Below are positions 8,441 through 17,689 of a DNA stretch of 64,000 bases, one piece after another. The stretch comes from an uncultured Acidobacteriota bacterium (GTDB lineage Bacteria; Acidobacteriota; Terriglobia; Bryobacterales; Bryobacteraceae). The translations under genes were made by a program, and so were the position numbers. The stretch spans positions 1 to 64,000 of the forward strand of contig CADEFT010000008.1 of assembly GCA_902826685.1 (NCBI GenBank), given 5' to 3'. The notes beneath the pieces were generated by a model. It was not told the origin of the DNA and did not search any database. It saw nothing but the letters and a program-made list of their open reading frames with translations. Position 1 is the first letter of the stretch. Each line of letters starts with the position of its first letter.

Positions 8441-9360
8441 CAGCTCTTGGCCGCGCCGGCCATATATTCGCGCAGCCGTCCGAGGTCGCGCTTCATCGCC
8501 GCCAACACTTCGGTTTTGGGCATCGTGATGTTGGTCTTGCCGCTATCGGCGCCGCCCAGCGGATACTCGTAATGCACCTGCACCGGACCGTTGAAATCCG
8601 AGGCGTGCAACATACGGAAGAATTCCGAAAACCGGACCATGCCTTCGCCCACCGGCGTCCACTCGACCGCCCAATTGCCCGGCGCCTTTTTCGTCCAAAG
8701 GAAATCCTTCAGAGCGACGCCGCGCATGTGTTTGCCGGTGATGCCGAAGCTGTTGATCCAGCCACCGAGGCCGCCTTCGATGGTCGCGTGCGCCACGTCG
8801 TAATTCACGCCAACCGCCGCCGGGTCGAAATCCTTGAGGATCACGTAGAGATCCCAGATCGAAGCGCCCACCTGTCCGATGCCCGAATGGGTGTGATACA
8901 TCGCGCCCACGCCGTACTTGCGATTGAGCGCCTCAAGCTTGGCCACGCGCGGCTTCAGCGCTTCAAGCTGTTTGGCCACCGGTTCGGTCTTGCCGTAGCG
9001 GAACGTCCCCCAGCGGTAACGGGGGATGCCGAGAGCGGCCAGCGTTTTCACGATCGCCTCGGCGTGAGGCGTATCGGCGTCAACGATGCCGGCGGTGACC
9101 ATGGGCGTTTCGAGTCCGCGCGCGCGAAGGATCTTGACCAGGCGCGGCAGATCTTCGGCCACGCGTTCGGGCTCGACGTGGCCTCCGGCGCGGACGGTGA
9201 GGTCGACGCCGTCGTAGCCCAATTCGGCCGCGGCATCGCCGAGCGCTTCGTCTTTCAAAAACTGCAGGTGCTTCGAAAAGACACACAGCTTGCGGGGCGC
9301 CGGGGCGGCCGCCATCGAGGCCGCCACGCTCGCGCCCAGAAAGGTACGCCGGTCGATCAT
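8440..9360 (-). CDS. Exported sugar phosphate isomerase/epimerase family protein (AP endonuclease 2-like TIM barrel)
   Basis: The 306-residue protein starts with a Tat-type leader (MIDRRTFLGASVAASMAAA) and continues with a xylose-isomerase-like TIM barrel: KLCVFSKHLQFL, ELGYDGVDLTVRAGGHVEPE, AMYHTHSGIGQVG, GVNYDVAHATIEGG and VQVHYEYPLGG. The His, Asp and Glu residues in these strands are the expected divalent-metal ligands. Family members isomerise or epimerise sugars, inosose or hydroxypyruvate; the substrate here cannot be read from sequence. It lies 14 bases after a paralogous barrel gene and is coupled to the TPR gene. A Tat leader on such a barrel, which is cytosolic in most bacteria, is common in acidobacteria and planctomycetes. 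Confidence 0.85.
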   Translation of the reverse strand: MIDRRTFLGASVAASMAAAPAPRKLCVFSKHLQFLKDEALGDAAAELGYDGVDLTVRAGGHVEPERVAEDLPRLVKILRARGLETPMVTAGIVDADTPHAEAIVKTLAALGIPRYRWGTFRYGKTEPVAKQLEALKPRVAKLEALNRKYGVGAMYHTHSGIGQVGASIWDLYVILKDFDPAAVGVNYDVAHATIEGGLGGWINSFGITGKHMRGVALKDFLWTKKAPGNWAVEWTPVGEGMVRFSEFFRMLHASDFNGPVQVHYEYPLGGADSGKTNITMPKTEVLAAMKRDLGRLREYMAGAAKS

Positions 9361-9374
9361 AGCTTCAGGCTACC

Positions 9375-10292
9375 TCAGGCCTTGATCCGCAGGGTGTCGC
9401 GGATGTAGTCGAAGCTCATGCGCGCGCTTTCCTTGGGCGTGCGGAAGGGCGACGTATCGAGCTCCACGGTGACGAACCCGCGCCAGCCGATCTTATCGAG
9501 GTAGGCCTTGATCGCCGGGAAATCCACGCCGCCTTTCCCCAGCGGGAAGAACGGAGGATGCTTCATCATGTCCGGCCGGTCGAGCCTCGACTTGGCGCCG
9601 CCCTTATTCTCGGGCGCGGTGTCCTTCAGGTGAAATTCGACGATGCGATGGCCCAACGTGCGGGTCAACTCCACCGGGTCGATGCCTGCCATCGTGATGT
9701 GGCCGGTGTCGAGAACGAAGCCGACGTTTTCCGGCGTGCAGTGTTCCATCATGTAGTCGATCTCGCGGCGGTTCTCAAACTGGTTCCACATGTGGGCGTG
9801 GATGGCCAGGCGGATGCCGATGGCGCGAAGCTGCCTGCCGGTTTCCTCGCAGGCGCGCGCCATGTGGCTGAGGTCGGCGGCGCTGGTGCCTTCGGGCCGC
9901 CGCGGTCCCAGGTTGATTTTCAGATGACGGCATCCGAAATGCTTAATGAAGCGCCCCAGTTTGACGTGATCGGCGAACAGTTTCTCGTGCTTGGCCGGAT
10001 CCTCGAAGTGTGTCTCCATGGGCGCGCCGTTGGAGATGGTCGTGAACTTCACGCCGATCGAGTCGATTTTCTTCCGTAGCTCTTCGGGCTTCTCCCAATA
10101 GTCGGTGAAGTAATGGATAAACGACTCGACGTAGCGGTAACCGACTTCCCGGGCTTCGCGGAACGAAAGCCAGACGTCGGATTCCCAGCCTCCGCGGGTG
10201 TTGGTTGTGATGCCCACCGTGTAGCGGCTGTCGGCCGCGAAGGCGGCGGCTGGCAACAGGGCGAGCAATTGGCGGCGTGTGAGTGGATGCAC
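9375..10292 (-). CDS. Exported sugar phosphate isomerase/epimerase family protein
   Basis: The product has 305 residues with a twin-arginine-like leader (MHPLTRRQLLALLPAAAFAA) and a xylose-isomerase-like TIM barrel. Informative segments are GYRYVESFIHYFTDYW, HLKINLGPRRPEG, LAIHAHMWNQFENRREIDYM, VGFVLDTGHITMAG, IVEFHLKDTAP and FVTVELDTSPF. These hold the expected metal ligands (Glu, Asp, His, Glu). It is the first gene of a three-gene minus-strand unit with a second barrel and a TPR protein, which suggests a periplasmic carbohydrate-processing role. The exact substrate is unknown. The two barrels share fold but little direct sequence, so they are not a recent duplication. Confidence 0.85.
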   Translation of the reverse strand: MHPLTRRQLLALLPAAAFAADSRYTVGITTNTRGGWESDVWLSFREAREVGYRYVESFIHYFTDYWEKPEELRKKIDSIGVKFTTISNGAPMETHFEDPAKHEKLFADHVKLGRFIKHFGCRHLKINLGPRRPEGTSAADLSHMARACEETGRQLRAIGIRLAIHAHMWNQFENRREIDYMMEHCTPENVGFVLDTGHITMAGIDPVELTRTLGHRIVEFHLKDTAPENKGGAKSRLDRPDMMKHPPFFPLGKGGVDFPAIKAYLDKIGWRGFVTVELDTSPFRTPKESARMSFDYIRDTLRIKA

Positions 10293-10399
10293 GGGCGAAC
10301 ACCTCCCGGCTGCTTATCCTATCAGGCGCCGGGATCGAACATCGATGAGCCGTTTTGCATGGCCCCACCGCGTTCGTTTGGTGAAGGAGACAAACTGAA

Positions 10400-11188
10400 A
10401 TGAACACCCAATCGCTCATCCGCCTGGCAGCCGTCTTTGCCGGACTCTCAAGCATCGGCTTCGCGCAACTGGTGATCCCCAGCGGCACCAAGGTCACCTG
10501 CCGGCTGGACCAGGCGCTTTCCTCGGCCACGGCGCAGGAAGGTCAGGCCGTGAACCTGAGCGTGACCGAAGACGTGCGCATCGACGACGCGGTGGTGATC
10601 AAGCAGGGGGCCACGGTATTCGGCACCGTCGTGATGGCGCAGGAAAAGCGCCGCATGGGCCGCGCCGGCAAGCTCGATTTCTCGATCGAGAAAGTGCGCG
10701 CCGCCGATGGCGAGTTCATCCCGCTGCGCTACACGCCTTACAAAAAGAACGGAGAAGGCAAGGGTGTTACCACCGGCGTTCTGACGGCGGGCGCGGCCAT
10801 CGTGTTCTGGCCGGCGGCTCCCGTGTTTCTTCTGATGAAGGGCAAGGATGTGACGGTGAACAAGGGCATCACCGTGGACGTGTTTACCGATGCCGATCAC
10901 ACGATGAAGAGCGCTTCGCGCCAGCAGCTTCCGGCCGTCACCTCAATGGCGCCCGCCGGCGACCCGGTGGCGATCACTATCGAATCCGACGTGGACGGCG
11001 CCGAAGTGGAGGTGGATGGCGCGTTCGTGGGCAGCGCCCCGGTGACGCGCCGGCTGATGCCGGGTTCGCACAAGGTGACGGTGCGCGACGGCTCGCAGGT
11101 TTGGGAGCGCACGGTGATGGTGCAGTCCGGCGAGACCATGCGTCTGAAGGCGCGGTTCCCGCGGCAGGCCGCCGCGGTCCGGCGCTAA
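10400..11188 (+). CDS. Exported PEGA-domain protein
   Basis: The 262-residue product begins with a Sec signal peptide (LAAVFAGLSSIGFAQ). The N-terminal half (IPSGTKVTCRLDQALSSATA, then IKQGATVFGTVV) resembles the small beta-rich domain of TrbI/VirB10-like and acidobacterial envelope proteins. A Gly/Ala stretch (VLTAGAAIVFWPAAPVFLL, about residues 130-150) could insert in a membrane. The C-terminus is a PEGA domain (ITIESDVDGAEVEVDGAFVG, LMPGSHKVTVRDG), usually found in surface-attached proteins. The ATG has a clear ribosome binding site (GAAGGAGAC). It is divergent from the isomerase operon, and its TAA interlocks with the TAG of the convergent DUF1501 gene over four bases (CTAA). Confidence 0.75.
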   Translation: MNTQSLIRLAAVFAGLSSIGFAQLVIPSGTKVTCRLDQALSSATAQEGQAVNLSVTEDVRIDDAVVIKQGATVFGTVVMAQEKRRMGRAGKLDFSIEKVRAADGEFIPLRYTPYKKNGEGKGVTTGVLTAGAAIVFWPAAPVFLLMKGKDVTVNKGITVDVFTDADHTMKSASRQQLPAVTSMAPAGDPVAITIESDVDGAEVEVDGAFVGSAPVTRRLMPGSHKVTVRDGSQVWERTVMVQSGETMRLKARFPRQAAAVRR

Positions 11189-12552
11189 GTCCAGAGTTCG
11201 TGGACCGGTCCGTAGAGGTCGCTGGCCGAGGAAGGCACGTATTCGAAGCCACGGCCGGTGGGATCGTCGCGGCGAATGGTGGTCCAATCGATGCCGAGGG
11301 CGGAATAGATGGTAGCTTCGATATCTTCGGCGCGTATATCACGGTCGCGCGACCAGCCTGGATCGCTGGTGGCGCGGCCGTCGTTGTCGGTGACGCCGAG
11401 CGCGCGGCCGCCCCGGATGCGCGCCCCGGCGATGAGCGCGGCCTGTTGCGGGAAGTGATCGCGGCCCGCCGAGGTATTGAGCGGCCCGATGGTACGGCCG
11501 AACTCCCCCATGGCGAGCAGCAGCGTGTCATTCAACAATCCGCCGCTTTCCAGATCGCCCAGCAGCGCCGCCAGCCCGTTGTCGAACTGGCGTGTCAGCG
11601 CCTGCAACCCGGCGTTTGGCTGGTAGATGTTGACGTGCTGATCCCAGCCGCCGATGGTGATCTGAATGAAACGCGTTCCCATGTTGGCCCGCAGCAGGTT
11701 GCGCGCCGTGATGCAGGCGTTGCCGAATCCGGTATTGCCGTAACGATTACGCTCGTTCTGATCGAAGGCGAAGATCTGGTTGACGGCGGGGTTGTACATC
11801 AGCTTGCGGGCGGAAGCCTGAAACGCCTGGATCTCGGCGGGCCCGGCGCCCAGATCGCCGGATTGGACAAACTCCGCTTCCATCGCCGAAAGCAGCGCCG
11901 CGCGGCGTTGAAAAGCGGGCTCGCCGTCGCGATGCGACGTGTTAGCCAATCCGCCGCCGTTGGGGCTGACGAAGAACGGGCCGAAGTCGGGATGCAGAAA
12001 TCCGTTCTCCGGAATCGAGCCGGTGTTGAGCGCCACAAAGGGCGGCAGCGTGCGATCGGGCGATTTGGGTCCGAGCTCGATGGCGGCGATCGAACCGATG
12101 TGCGGTGCGATCCGCGCCAGGCCGGATACGGGGTTGCGGCCTATCATAAGCCACGAACTCGCCAGGCCGTGAGCGGTGGCCCACGGCTTGATGGAACGTA
12201 GCAACGCGAATTGCCGGAGCTGCTCGCCGAGCTTCGGCATCAATCCTTGCGGCCACCGTACATCGCCGTAGCTGGTGGGATTGAAGAACGCCGGCGTCCA
12301 CGCGCCTTCCTTCAAATCGAACGTGTCGATGTGGCTGGGCGCGCCGGCCATATGAATGAAGATGCAATTCTTCGCCGTCGCCATAGGACTGACGGCGGCG
12401 CGGGCGACGGCTTCCCCCGGCCGGCCGGGCAGTACGAAATATCCGCCGATGGCGCTGGCGGCGTGGCGGAAGAACAGCCGCCGGTTGAGATGAGGCCGCT
12501 TCCAGAACAGCGAGCCGGTGAGCCTGGAGTCGAATCCGAAACGGTCTTTCAT
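11185..12552 (-). CDS. DUF1501 family protein
   Basis: The 455-residue protein matches DUF1501, a sulfatase/alkaline-phosphatase-fold family. Typical elements are the basic leader (RRLFFRHAASAIGG), CIFIHMAGAPSHIDTFDLKE, FALLRSIKPWATAHG, FIQITIGGWDQHVNIYQ and LLLAMGEFGRTIGPLN followed by GRDHFPQQAALIAGARI. In Planctomycetes and Acidobacteria these proteins are encoded next to DUF1549/DUF1553 cytochrome-like proteins and are thought to be exported through Tat, but the reaction is not established. AAGGAGAT precedes the ATG, 15 bases after the DUF1549/DUF1553 gene. The two form a clear two-gene operon. The stop interlocks with the convergent PEGA gene. Confidence 0.9.
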   Translation of the reverse strand: MKDRFGFDSRLTGSLFWKRPHLNRRLFFRHAASAIGGYFVLPGRPGEAVARAAVSPMATAKNCIFIHMAGAPSHIDTFDLKEGAWTPAFFNPTSYGDVRWPQGLMPKLGEQLRQFALLRSIKPWATAHGLASSWLMIGRNPVSGLARIAPHIGSIAAIELGPKSPDRTLPPFVALNTGSIPENGFLHPDFGPFFVSPNGGGLANTSHRDGEPAFQRRAALLSAMEAEFVQSGDLGAGPAEIQAFQASARKLMYNPAVNQIFAFDQNERNRYGNTGFGNACITARNLLRANMGTRFIQITIGGWDQHVNIYQPNAGLQALTRQFDNGLAALLGDLESGGLLNDTLLLAMGEFGRTIGPLNTSAGRDHFPQQAALIAGARIRGGRALGVTDNDGRATSDPGWSRDRDIRAEDIEATIYSALGIDWTTIRRDDPTGRGFEYVPSSASDLYGPVHELWT

Positions 12553-12567
12553 TTCTCGATCTCCTTG

Positions 12568-14445
12568 CTAATAGCTGAACAGGAATTCGGTCTTATTGAT
12601 GAGGACCCAGGCCAGATCCTCGATGGCGGCGTTGCGCGCGGCCTGCGTGGTGGCGGCGCGCAGGGGCTTCATCGCCTCGCCCAGTTCGGCCGGCGTGGGC
12701 TTGCGGCTGAGGAAGCGCAGAAACAGCTCTTCGATGGTGGCGTTGAAATCGGCGCCGGCGGCCAGGGTGCGCAGGATGGGTGAGGCTGCCGTCTTGTTGC
12801 GCGTGACCACGAAGGTGTCGTTCATGAGGCTGAGCTGCTGCAGGATGGAACCGGCCTGGCTGCGCTGCTGCGTGTCGCGATTGCCGCGCAGAAAGGCGTC
12901 CATGAACACCCGCGCGTTACCGTTGTTGGCCGCGGGCTCGCGCGGCTCGGGAAGCTGCATCGCCCATTGCAGCGGCGAATAGGGGAAGTCGGCGATCGGA
13001 TAGCTCGGCATCACGCCGGTCGCCTTCACGATCGCGTCGTGTATTTCCTCGCCTTCGAGCCGCCGCGCGTAGTGGCGCGCGAATAGCGGCACGTATTCGT
13101 ATTTCCAATCCGGGCCATAGCGCGAGCTCAGTTGATAGGCGCTTGAGGAAACCAGCGTCTTGAGGAACGGCCGGATGGCAAAGCCGCCGGCAGCGAGCTC
13201 CTGCGCCAGCTTTTCAAGCAGCTCCGGATGCGTCGCCTGCAGCGTCCAGGGCGCGGGCGGCGGGTTGGCGGGATCGAGCCGCGCCGGGTCGAGCGTATCC
13301 ACCGGGTCCACCAGCCCCAGGTTGAACAGCTCTTTCCACAGCCGGTTGGCGAGATTGCGCGCAAACATCGGATCCATCACCATGTTGTCGGCGAACGCCT
13401 CGCGCCAGGAGCGGCCGGGCGCCGGCGTGGCGCGATTGTACTGATACTCGGGCGTCAGGTTGCCGGTGGCCGAGCAGCGATTGTTGGCCACCGTTGCGTT
13501 CAGAGCGCAGCGCGCCGGGCGGTTGCCGTTCGTTGTGTTGAGATCGTATTGCCCGGCGGCGCGGTCGAGCACGACACGCGAGCCCGCATGGAACGTGCCG
13601 CGCGTATTCGAATCGGGATGCAAAGTGAACTGCATCCGCGAAAAGAACGCCGCCATTCGCTGCGCGTCGGTCCGCGTGGCCCCGCGCCCCCAAAGGCTCA
13701 ATTCATCCAGGTGCCGCCGCCCGCTGTGGCACAGCAGGCAATCGTAGTAGCCGACGCCCAGGAAAGTCGACGCGGTTTTGACCAGCATCGTGTCGTAGGT
13801 ATCCTGCACCGGGCCGTTCGGCGTGACGGCATTCAACGGGAAGTTCGCCGCGCCGGTCTCCATCAGGTAATTCAGCCCCGACCCGGTCACCGATTCGTAG
13901 GCGATATCTTTGAGCGAGGAGCCTTCGCCAATCTTCGCCTTCAGCCACAGGAAGAACGCGTTCCGGCCGTTCGGCTGGCGGCTGAAGGTGGTGCTGACCG
14001 AATTCACCTGCAGCCAGTCGGCGGCCCACCAGGTCCATTTGTCGTTGAATTCCGGCGAGGCCAGCAGTCTGTCGATCATGGCATCGCGCTTGCTCGCGTT
14101 GGGGGACGCGAGGAAGTCGCGCACCTCTTCCGGTGAAGGCAGGCGCCCGGTGAGATCGAGCGAGACGCGGCGCAGGAACTCCTCGCCGGTCGAAAGCGGC
14201 GCCGCCGCCACATTCAGATTCTGCAACTTCGAAAAAATCTCGTCGTCGATGAAGTTGCGGCGCGGGATTTCGCCGGCGCTCACCCCGCGTTCGCGGTTGA
14301 ATTTCACCGCGCGCGTGTGCACCTGCTGCATCGCCCGGGCCTGGGCCGTCAGGAATTCTTCGGGCCGGGTCTGGAAGCTGCAGTTGGGTTCCGGCACCGG
14401 CTGGGCATAGCCGGCATTAATAAGGACGAGCAAGCGAAAGATCAT
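12568..14445 (-). CDS. DUF1549/DUF1553 domain protein
   Basis: The 625-residue protein has a short leader (MIFRLLVLINAGYAQ). DUF1549 spans about residues 60-260 (FIDDEIFSKLQNLNV, RRVSLDLTGRLPSPEEVRDF, MIDRLLASPEFNDKW) and DUF1553 about 350-620 (FARNLANRLWKELFNLGLVD, PYSPLQWAMQL, LFLRFLSRKPTPAELGEA). A CLLCH motif offers one possible c-type heme site between the domains. These proteins are abundant in Planctomycetes and Acidobacteria, always beside a DUF1501 gene, and are suspected to act in polysaccharide or electron-transfer systems in the periplasm; the activity is not proven. It is the upstream gene of the pair. Confidence 0.88.
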   Translation of the reverse strand: MIFRLLVLINAGYAQPVPEPNCSFQTRPEEFLTAQARAMQQVHTRAVKFNRERGVSAGEIPRRNFIDDEIFSKLQNLNVAAAPLSTGEEFLRRVSLDLTGRLPSPEEVRDFLASPNASKRDAMIDRLLASPEFNDKWTWWAADWLQVNSVSTTFSRQPNGRNAFFLWLKAKIGEGSSLKDIAYESVTGSGLNYLMETGAANFPLNAVTPNGPVQDTYDTMLVKTASTFLGVGYYDCLLCHSGRRHLDELSLWGRGATRTDAQRMAAFFSRMQFTLHPDSNTRGTFHAGSRVVLDRAAGQYDLNTTNGNRPARCALNATVANNRCSATGNLTPEYQYNRATPAPGRSWREAFADNMVMDPMFARNLANRLWKELFNLGLVDPVDTLDPARLDPANPPPAPWTLQATHPELLEKLAQELAAGGFAIRPFLKTLVSSSAYQLSSRYGPDWKYEYVPLFARHYARRLEGEEIHDAIVKATGVMPSYPIADFPYSPLQWAMQLPEPREPAANNGNARVFMDAFLRGNRDTQQRSQAGSILQQLSLMNDTFVVTRNKTAASPILRTLAAGADFNATIEELFLRFLSRKPTPAELGEAMKPLRAATTQAARNAAIEDLAWVLINKTEFLFSY

Positions 14446-14563
14446 GGAAAATCCCCGGTCGAACTGGTAGCTGTGAAAACACTAGCGCAGAACGGAAGTT
14501 GCTCGCAATGGAGGAAACCGGAACAATCCGGCCCGCGTCGTAGGGAGCACGAGGGCACGCCAA

Positions 14564-15202
14564 ATGCGGATCTTGTTTCTTATTAGCGGCTTAACGCTGT
14601 TCACGATGTCCGCCCGCGGGCAGGGCTACTATCCTTCCTACGGCCGCCATACCTTCCAGTTCGGCCTGGGCGCGGGCATCCCGCGGGCCGATCTCGGCAG
14701 CTTCTTCGATCCGCGCGCCGGCTTGAACGTCGCCTACGGCTATCGGTTCCATCGCCATTTCCAGGCTGATTTCGGGTTCGAGACCATCTTCGGCGCGGCG
14801 GGTGTCAAAGAGTTCGTCGACACCGATTTCGGCGCCAGGCGCATACGCGACTATCAGTACATGCTGCCGGCCGGCGGCCGTACGATCATTCCCGTGGCCT
14901 CCGGACGGCTGCTGCTTTTCGGCGGAGGCGGCGGAGCTTACCTGCGCTATCAGGAACAGATCAGCCAGCCGGGCGACTACGTTCGCCTGAACTGCCCGTT
15001 CTGCACCGCGCGCAGTGGATGGGGCTACTACGCGACGGCGGGTTTCACGGCGTTCTTCGATCGCAACCAGCGGTTCTCTTTCACGCTCGCGCCCAAGGTG
15101 ATTCGCGGCTATACCAAGGGCGAGCCGCTGGGAGCCGCGCCCGCCGCCCGCACCCGCGACCATTGGGTAAACGTGATGGGCCAGTTCGGCATCAGTTTCT
15201 AG
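14564..15202 (+). CDS. Outer-membrane beta-barrel protein
   Basis: The 212-residue protein has a signal peptide (LFLISGLTLFTMSARGQ) and alternating aromatic/glycine strands such as YGRHTFQFGLGAGIPRADLG, GLNVAYGYRFHRHFQADFGF, LLLFGGGGGAYLRYQEQI and FSFTLAPKVIRGY, ending in a strand with terminal Phe (VMGQFGISF), which is the usual outer-membrane insertion signal. It resembles OmpA/OmpW-like eight-stranded barrels. Two Cys (CPFC) may form a surface disulfide. No specific family can be named. It is divergent from the DUF1549/DUF1553 gene with a 118-base gap and stands alone. Confidence 0.65.
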   Translation: MRILFLISGLTLFTMSARGQGYYPSYGRHTFQFGLGAGIPRADLGSFFDPRAGLNVAYGYRFHRHFQADFGFETIFGAAGVKEFVDTDFGARRIRDYQYMLPAGGRTIIPVASGRLLLFGGGGGAYLRYQEQISQPGDYVRLNCPFCTARSGWGYYATAGFTAFFDRNQRFSFTLAPKVIRGYTKGEPLGAAPAARTRDHWVNVMGQFGISF

Positions 15203-15244
15203 CAATGGGTTGAAACGGGGCATCGTTTCGGTCACGATCTATCA

Positions 15245-17689
15245 ATGCCCACCCGACAAAGCGGTTTCCTGCTTCAGAGCTCCGTGCGCGGTAATTTTGA
15301 GCTCGTCATTCCCAGCATGCTCGGCGGATTCGTTCACCGCGCCAGGCGTAACGATCTGCCGGAGCTGCCCTGGGATCCGCCCGTGTTCTTTGGAAGCGGA
15401 GCGGTCAGCAGCGCGGCGCTGATGGAAAGCACAGGCGAAGGGGAAGAGCCGGGCTATCTCGAAATGCTGGCCCGGCACGCCGGCAACCTGGTTTACTACT
15501 GCCGCGAGGATGAAGCACCTTTCCGGTGGTTTGGCCCATTCATCGTGCGCCGCGGCGTGTTCGGCAATCCGGCCCTGATTGTGGCCGATAGCGGCAACTT
15601 CGAAGCCATCGCGCCGCTCGCCGCCGGAGGAATGGCGCATCTCACCCGCGACAATGCCGATCTGAACAAGCCCTGGCGGACGGTGTCGGAATTCGGCGGC
15701 ATGGTGGGCCTGGTGGATGGCGTGGCGCTGATTCAGAGCAGCTTCGGCGCGGGCAATCTGGAACTGGTGGCCAACGTGGTGCGCCCGGAAGGGAACGCGC
15801 TCGCGTTTTTCTGGTGCGGCAGCGAGCCGGGCGCCCAGTGGAGCGAACCGTCGTTCCTGTTCGCCGGCGAGATCGATCCCGCGCCCGGCTGCTCGCCCAC
15901 CATGATTCAGAGCCGGTTCGGCGACCCCGGTAATTTCGAATTGCTGGTGCCGCTGCGGGGCGGAGGGCTGGCGCACCTGACCCGCAACAATAGCGAAGAA
16001 GCGCTTTCCTGGAGCGCGCCTGCGATCTTCGGCGAAGGCGAGGCCAGCGCGGTGGCGCTGTTTCAGAGCAACATCGGCGGCGGTGGCGGGAACCTGGAAG
16101 CGGCGGCGCAGGTGGGCTCCGACGTGCATTTCTACTTTCGCGGGGAGCAGGACGCGAGTTGGTTCGGTCCAAGCGTCGTCACATCGTCGGATATCATCTT
16201 CGACTCGCCTACCCAGGGGCAATGGACCGTTCCCTATTCAAGCCCCGTCGTGGGCATTCATTCCGCGGTGACACACACCGGCAAGGTCGTGCTGTTCTGC
16301 TATCACGCCGACTCGCACGGCCACGGCGCGGGCGCGGCGCACACCACCGAGATGGCTCGCGAAGAGGGCATTTCCACCACCCTCGATCCGGTCAGCGGCG
16401 AATCCACCGAACCGGTGGTGATGAACAACATCTTCTGCGCCGGGCAGGCGATCATGCCGGACGGGCGGTTGCTGGCGGCCGGCGGCGGCGCCGGAAACGC
16501 CATCGATTCCTATCACGCTTTCACGCCCGAAGGCGAGGGCGGCACATGGCGCCACGCGGGCTTTATGACCGATCAGCGCTGGTATCCCACCGTCACCGCG
16601 ATGCTCGATGGCCGCATGCTGATCATTTCGGGTACACGCGCGGGCGGCGGGCCGGAGAGCGGCCAGAACCTGAACGCCACTTACGAAATCTTCGACCCGG
16701 CGACGAATACGCGCACGGGGTTGACGCCGGCTCCCTTTTTGAATGAGGCGACGCCGTTCGCTCTTTATCCTTTCTGCTATCACCTGCCCGACGGCCGGAT
16801 GCTGGTGCACGCGGGGCGAAAGACCAGCTTCCTCGATGTCGCCACGGGCGCGGTGGACGCCGTCACCGCGCTATGCGTGCGCGAAACACCGCGTACGTAC
16901 CGCCTGCAGGGGACGAGCGTCATGCTCGCCCTGGTGCCCGATTCCGATCCGCCCTATCGTGTGCGGGTCATGGCGATCGGCGGCGGCGATGGGGCCGAAG
17001 AGCACGACGCGCCGGCCACCAATACCTGCGAAATGCTGGACCTTGGCGCCGATCCGCTCGAATGGAGAGCGGTGGCTCCGATGCAGGCGCCGCGCGTGAT
17101 GTGCGATTCGGTGCTGCTGCCCGATGGCACGGTATTGGTCACCAATGGCAGTGCCGCCGGTCTGGCCGACGATGGCGCGCAGCCTGTATTTCAAACCGAA
17201 ATCTACGATCCGGCAACCGATCGGTGGAGCCTGATGGCCGGCTCGCGCGTCCCGCGTCTGTATCATTCGACGGCTTTCCTGCTGCCCGATGCGCGCGTGA
17301 TGACGGCCGGTACCGATGAGGATTTCAATCCCGAACCGTTCAAGACGCCGGAATTGAGGCTGGAGGTGTTCTCGCCGCCCTATTTGTTTCGCGGGCCCAG
17401 GCCTGTGATTTCAAGCGGTCCCTCGGCCGTCGCCTACGGGGCGGAGTTTAGCGTCAACTCGCCCAACGCCGCCTCGATCGCCTCGGCTTGCTTGATCCGC
17501 CCCGGAGCGGTCTCGCATTCCTTCAACATGTCGCAGCGGATGATCGGGCTCAGAATCGTAGGCCGCGCCGGTGGAAGGGTGAGGCTGCAAGCTCCACCGC
17601 GCGAAGCCGCGCCGCCGGGTTTTCATATGCTGTTCGTGCTGAACGAGCAGGGAGTGCCGTCAATCGCTTTGTGGGTGAAGCTCGGCTAA
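15245..17689 (+). CDS. Glyoxal/galactose-oxidase-like radical copper oxidase with N-terminal lectin-like repeats
   Basis: This 814-residue protein has two parts. Residues about 10-320 hold five repeats of the kind GNFELVIPSMLGGFVHRARR and GNFELLVPLRGGGLAHLTRN, like PLL-family lectin propellers. Residues about 345-814 match the galactose oxidase/glyoxal oxidase family with a DUF1929 Ig-like end. The copper site and cross-linked radical cofactor are all present: Cys398 (NNIFCAGQ), Tyr447 (RWYPT), Tyr673-His674 (PRLYHST) and His758 (AVSHSFN). Family enzymes oxidise primary alcohols or aldehydes and reduce O2 to H2O2. No signal peptide is visible from this ATG, which is unexpected for a copper oxidase. 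The stop interlocks with the convergent DUF2461 gene. Confidence 0.88.
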   Translation: MPTRQSGFLLQSSVRGNFELVIPSMLGGFVHRARRNDLPELPWDPPVFFGSGAVSSAALMESTGEGEEPGYLEMLARHAGNLVYYCREDEAPFRWFGPFIVRRGVFGNPALIVADSGNFEAIAPLAAGGMAHLTRDNADLNKPWRTVSEFGGMVGLVDGVALIQSSFGAGNLELVANVVRPEGNALAFFWCGSEPGAQWSEPSFLFAGEIDPAPGCSPTMIQSRFGDPGNFELLVPLRGGGLAHLTRNNSEEALSWSAPAIFGEGEASAVALFQSNIGGGGGNLEAAAQVGSDVHFYFRGEQDASWFGPSVVTSSDIIFDSPTQGQWTVPYSSPVVGIHSAVTHTGKVVLFCYHADSHGHGAGAAHTTEMAREEGISTTLDPVSGESTEPVVMNNIFCAGQAIMPDGRLLAAGGGAGNAIDSYHAFTPEGEGGTWRHAGFMTDQRWYPTVTAMLDGRMLIISGTRAGGGPESGQNLNATYEIFDPATNTRTGLTPAPFLNEATPFALYPFCYHLPDGRMLVHAGRKTSFLDVATGAVDAVTALCVRETPRTYRLQGTSVMLALVPDSDPPYRVRVMAIGGGDGAEEHDAPATNTCEMLDLGADPLEWRAVAPMQAPRVMCDSVLLPDGTVLVTNGSAAGLADDGAQPVFQTEIYDPATDRWSLMAGSRVPRLYHSTAFLLPDARVMTAGTDEDFNPEPFKTPELRLEVFSPPYLFRGPRPVISSGPSAVAYGAEFSVNSPNAASIASACLIRPGAVSHSFNMSQRMIGLRIVGRAGGRVRLQAPPREAAPPGFHMLFVLNEQGVPSIALWVKLG

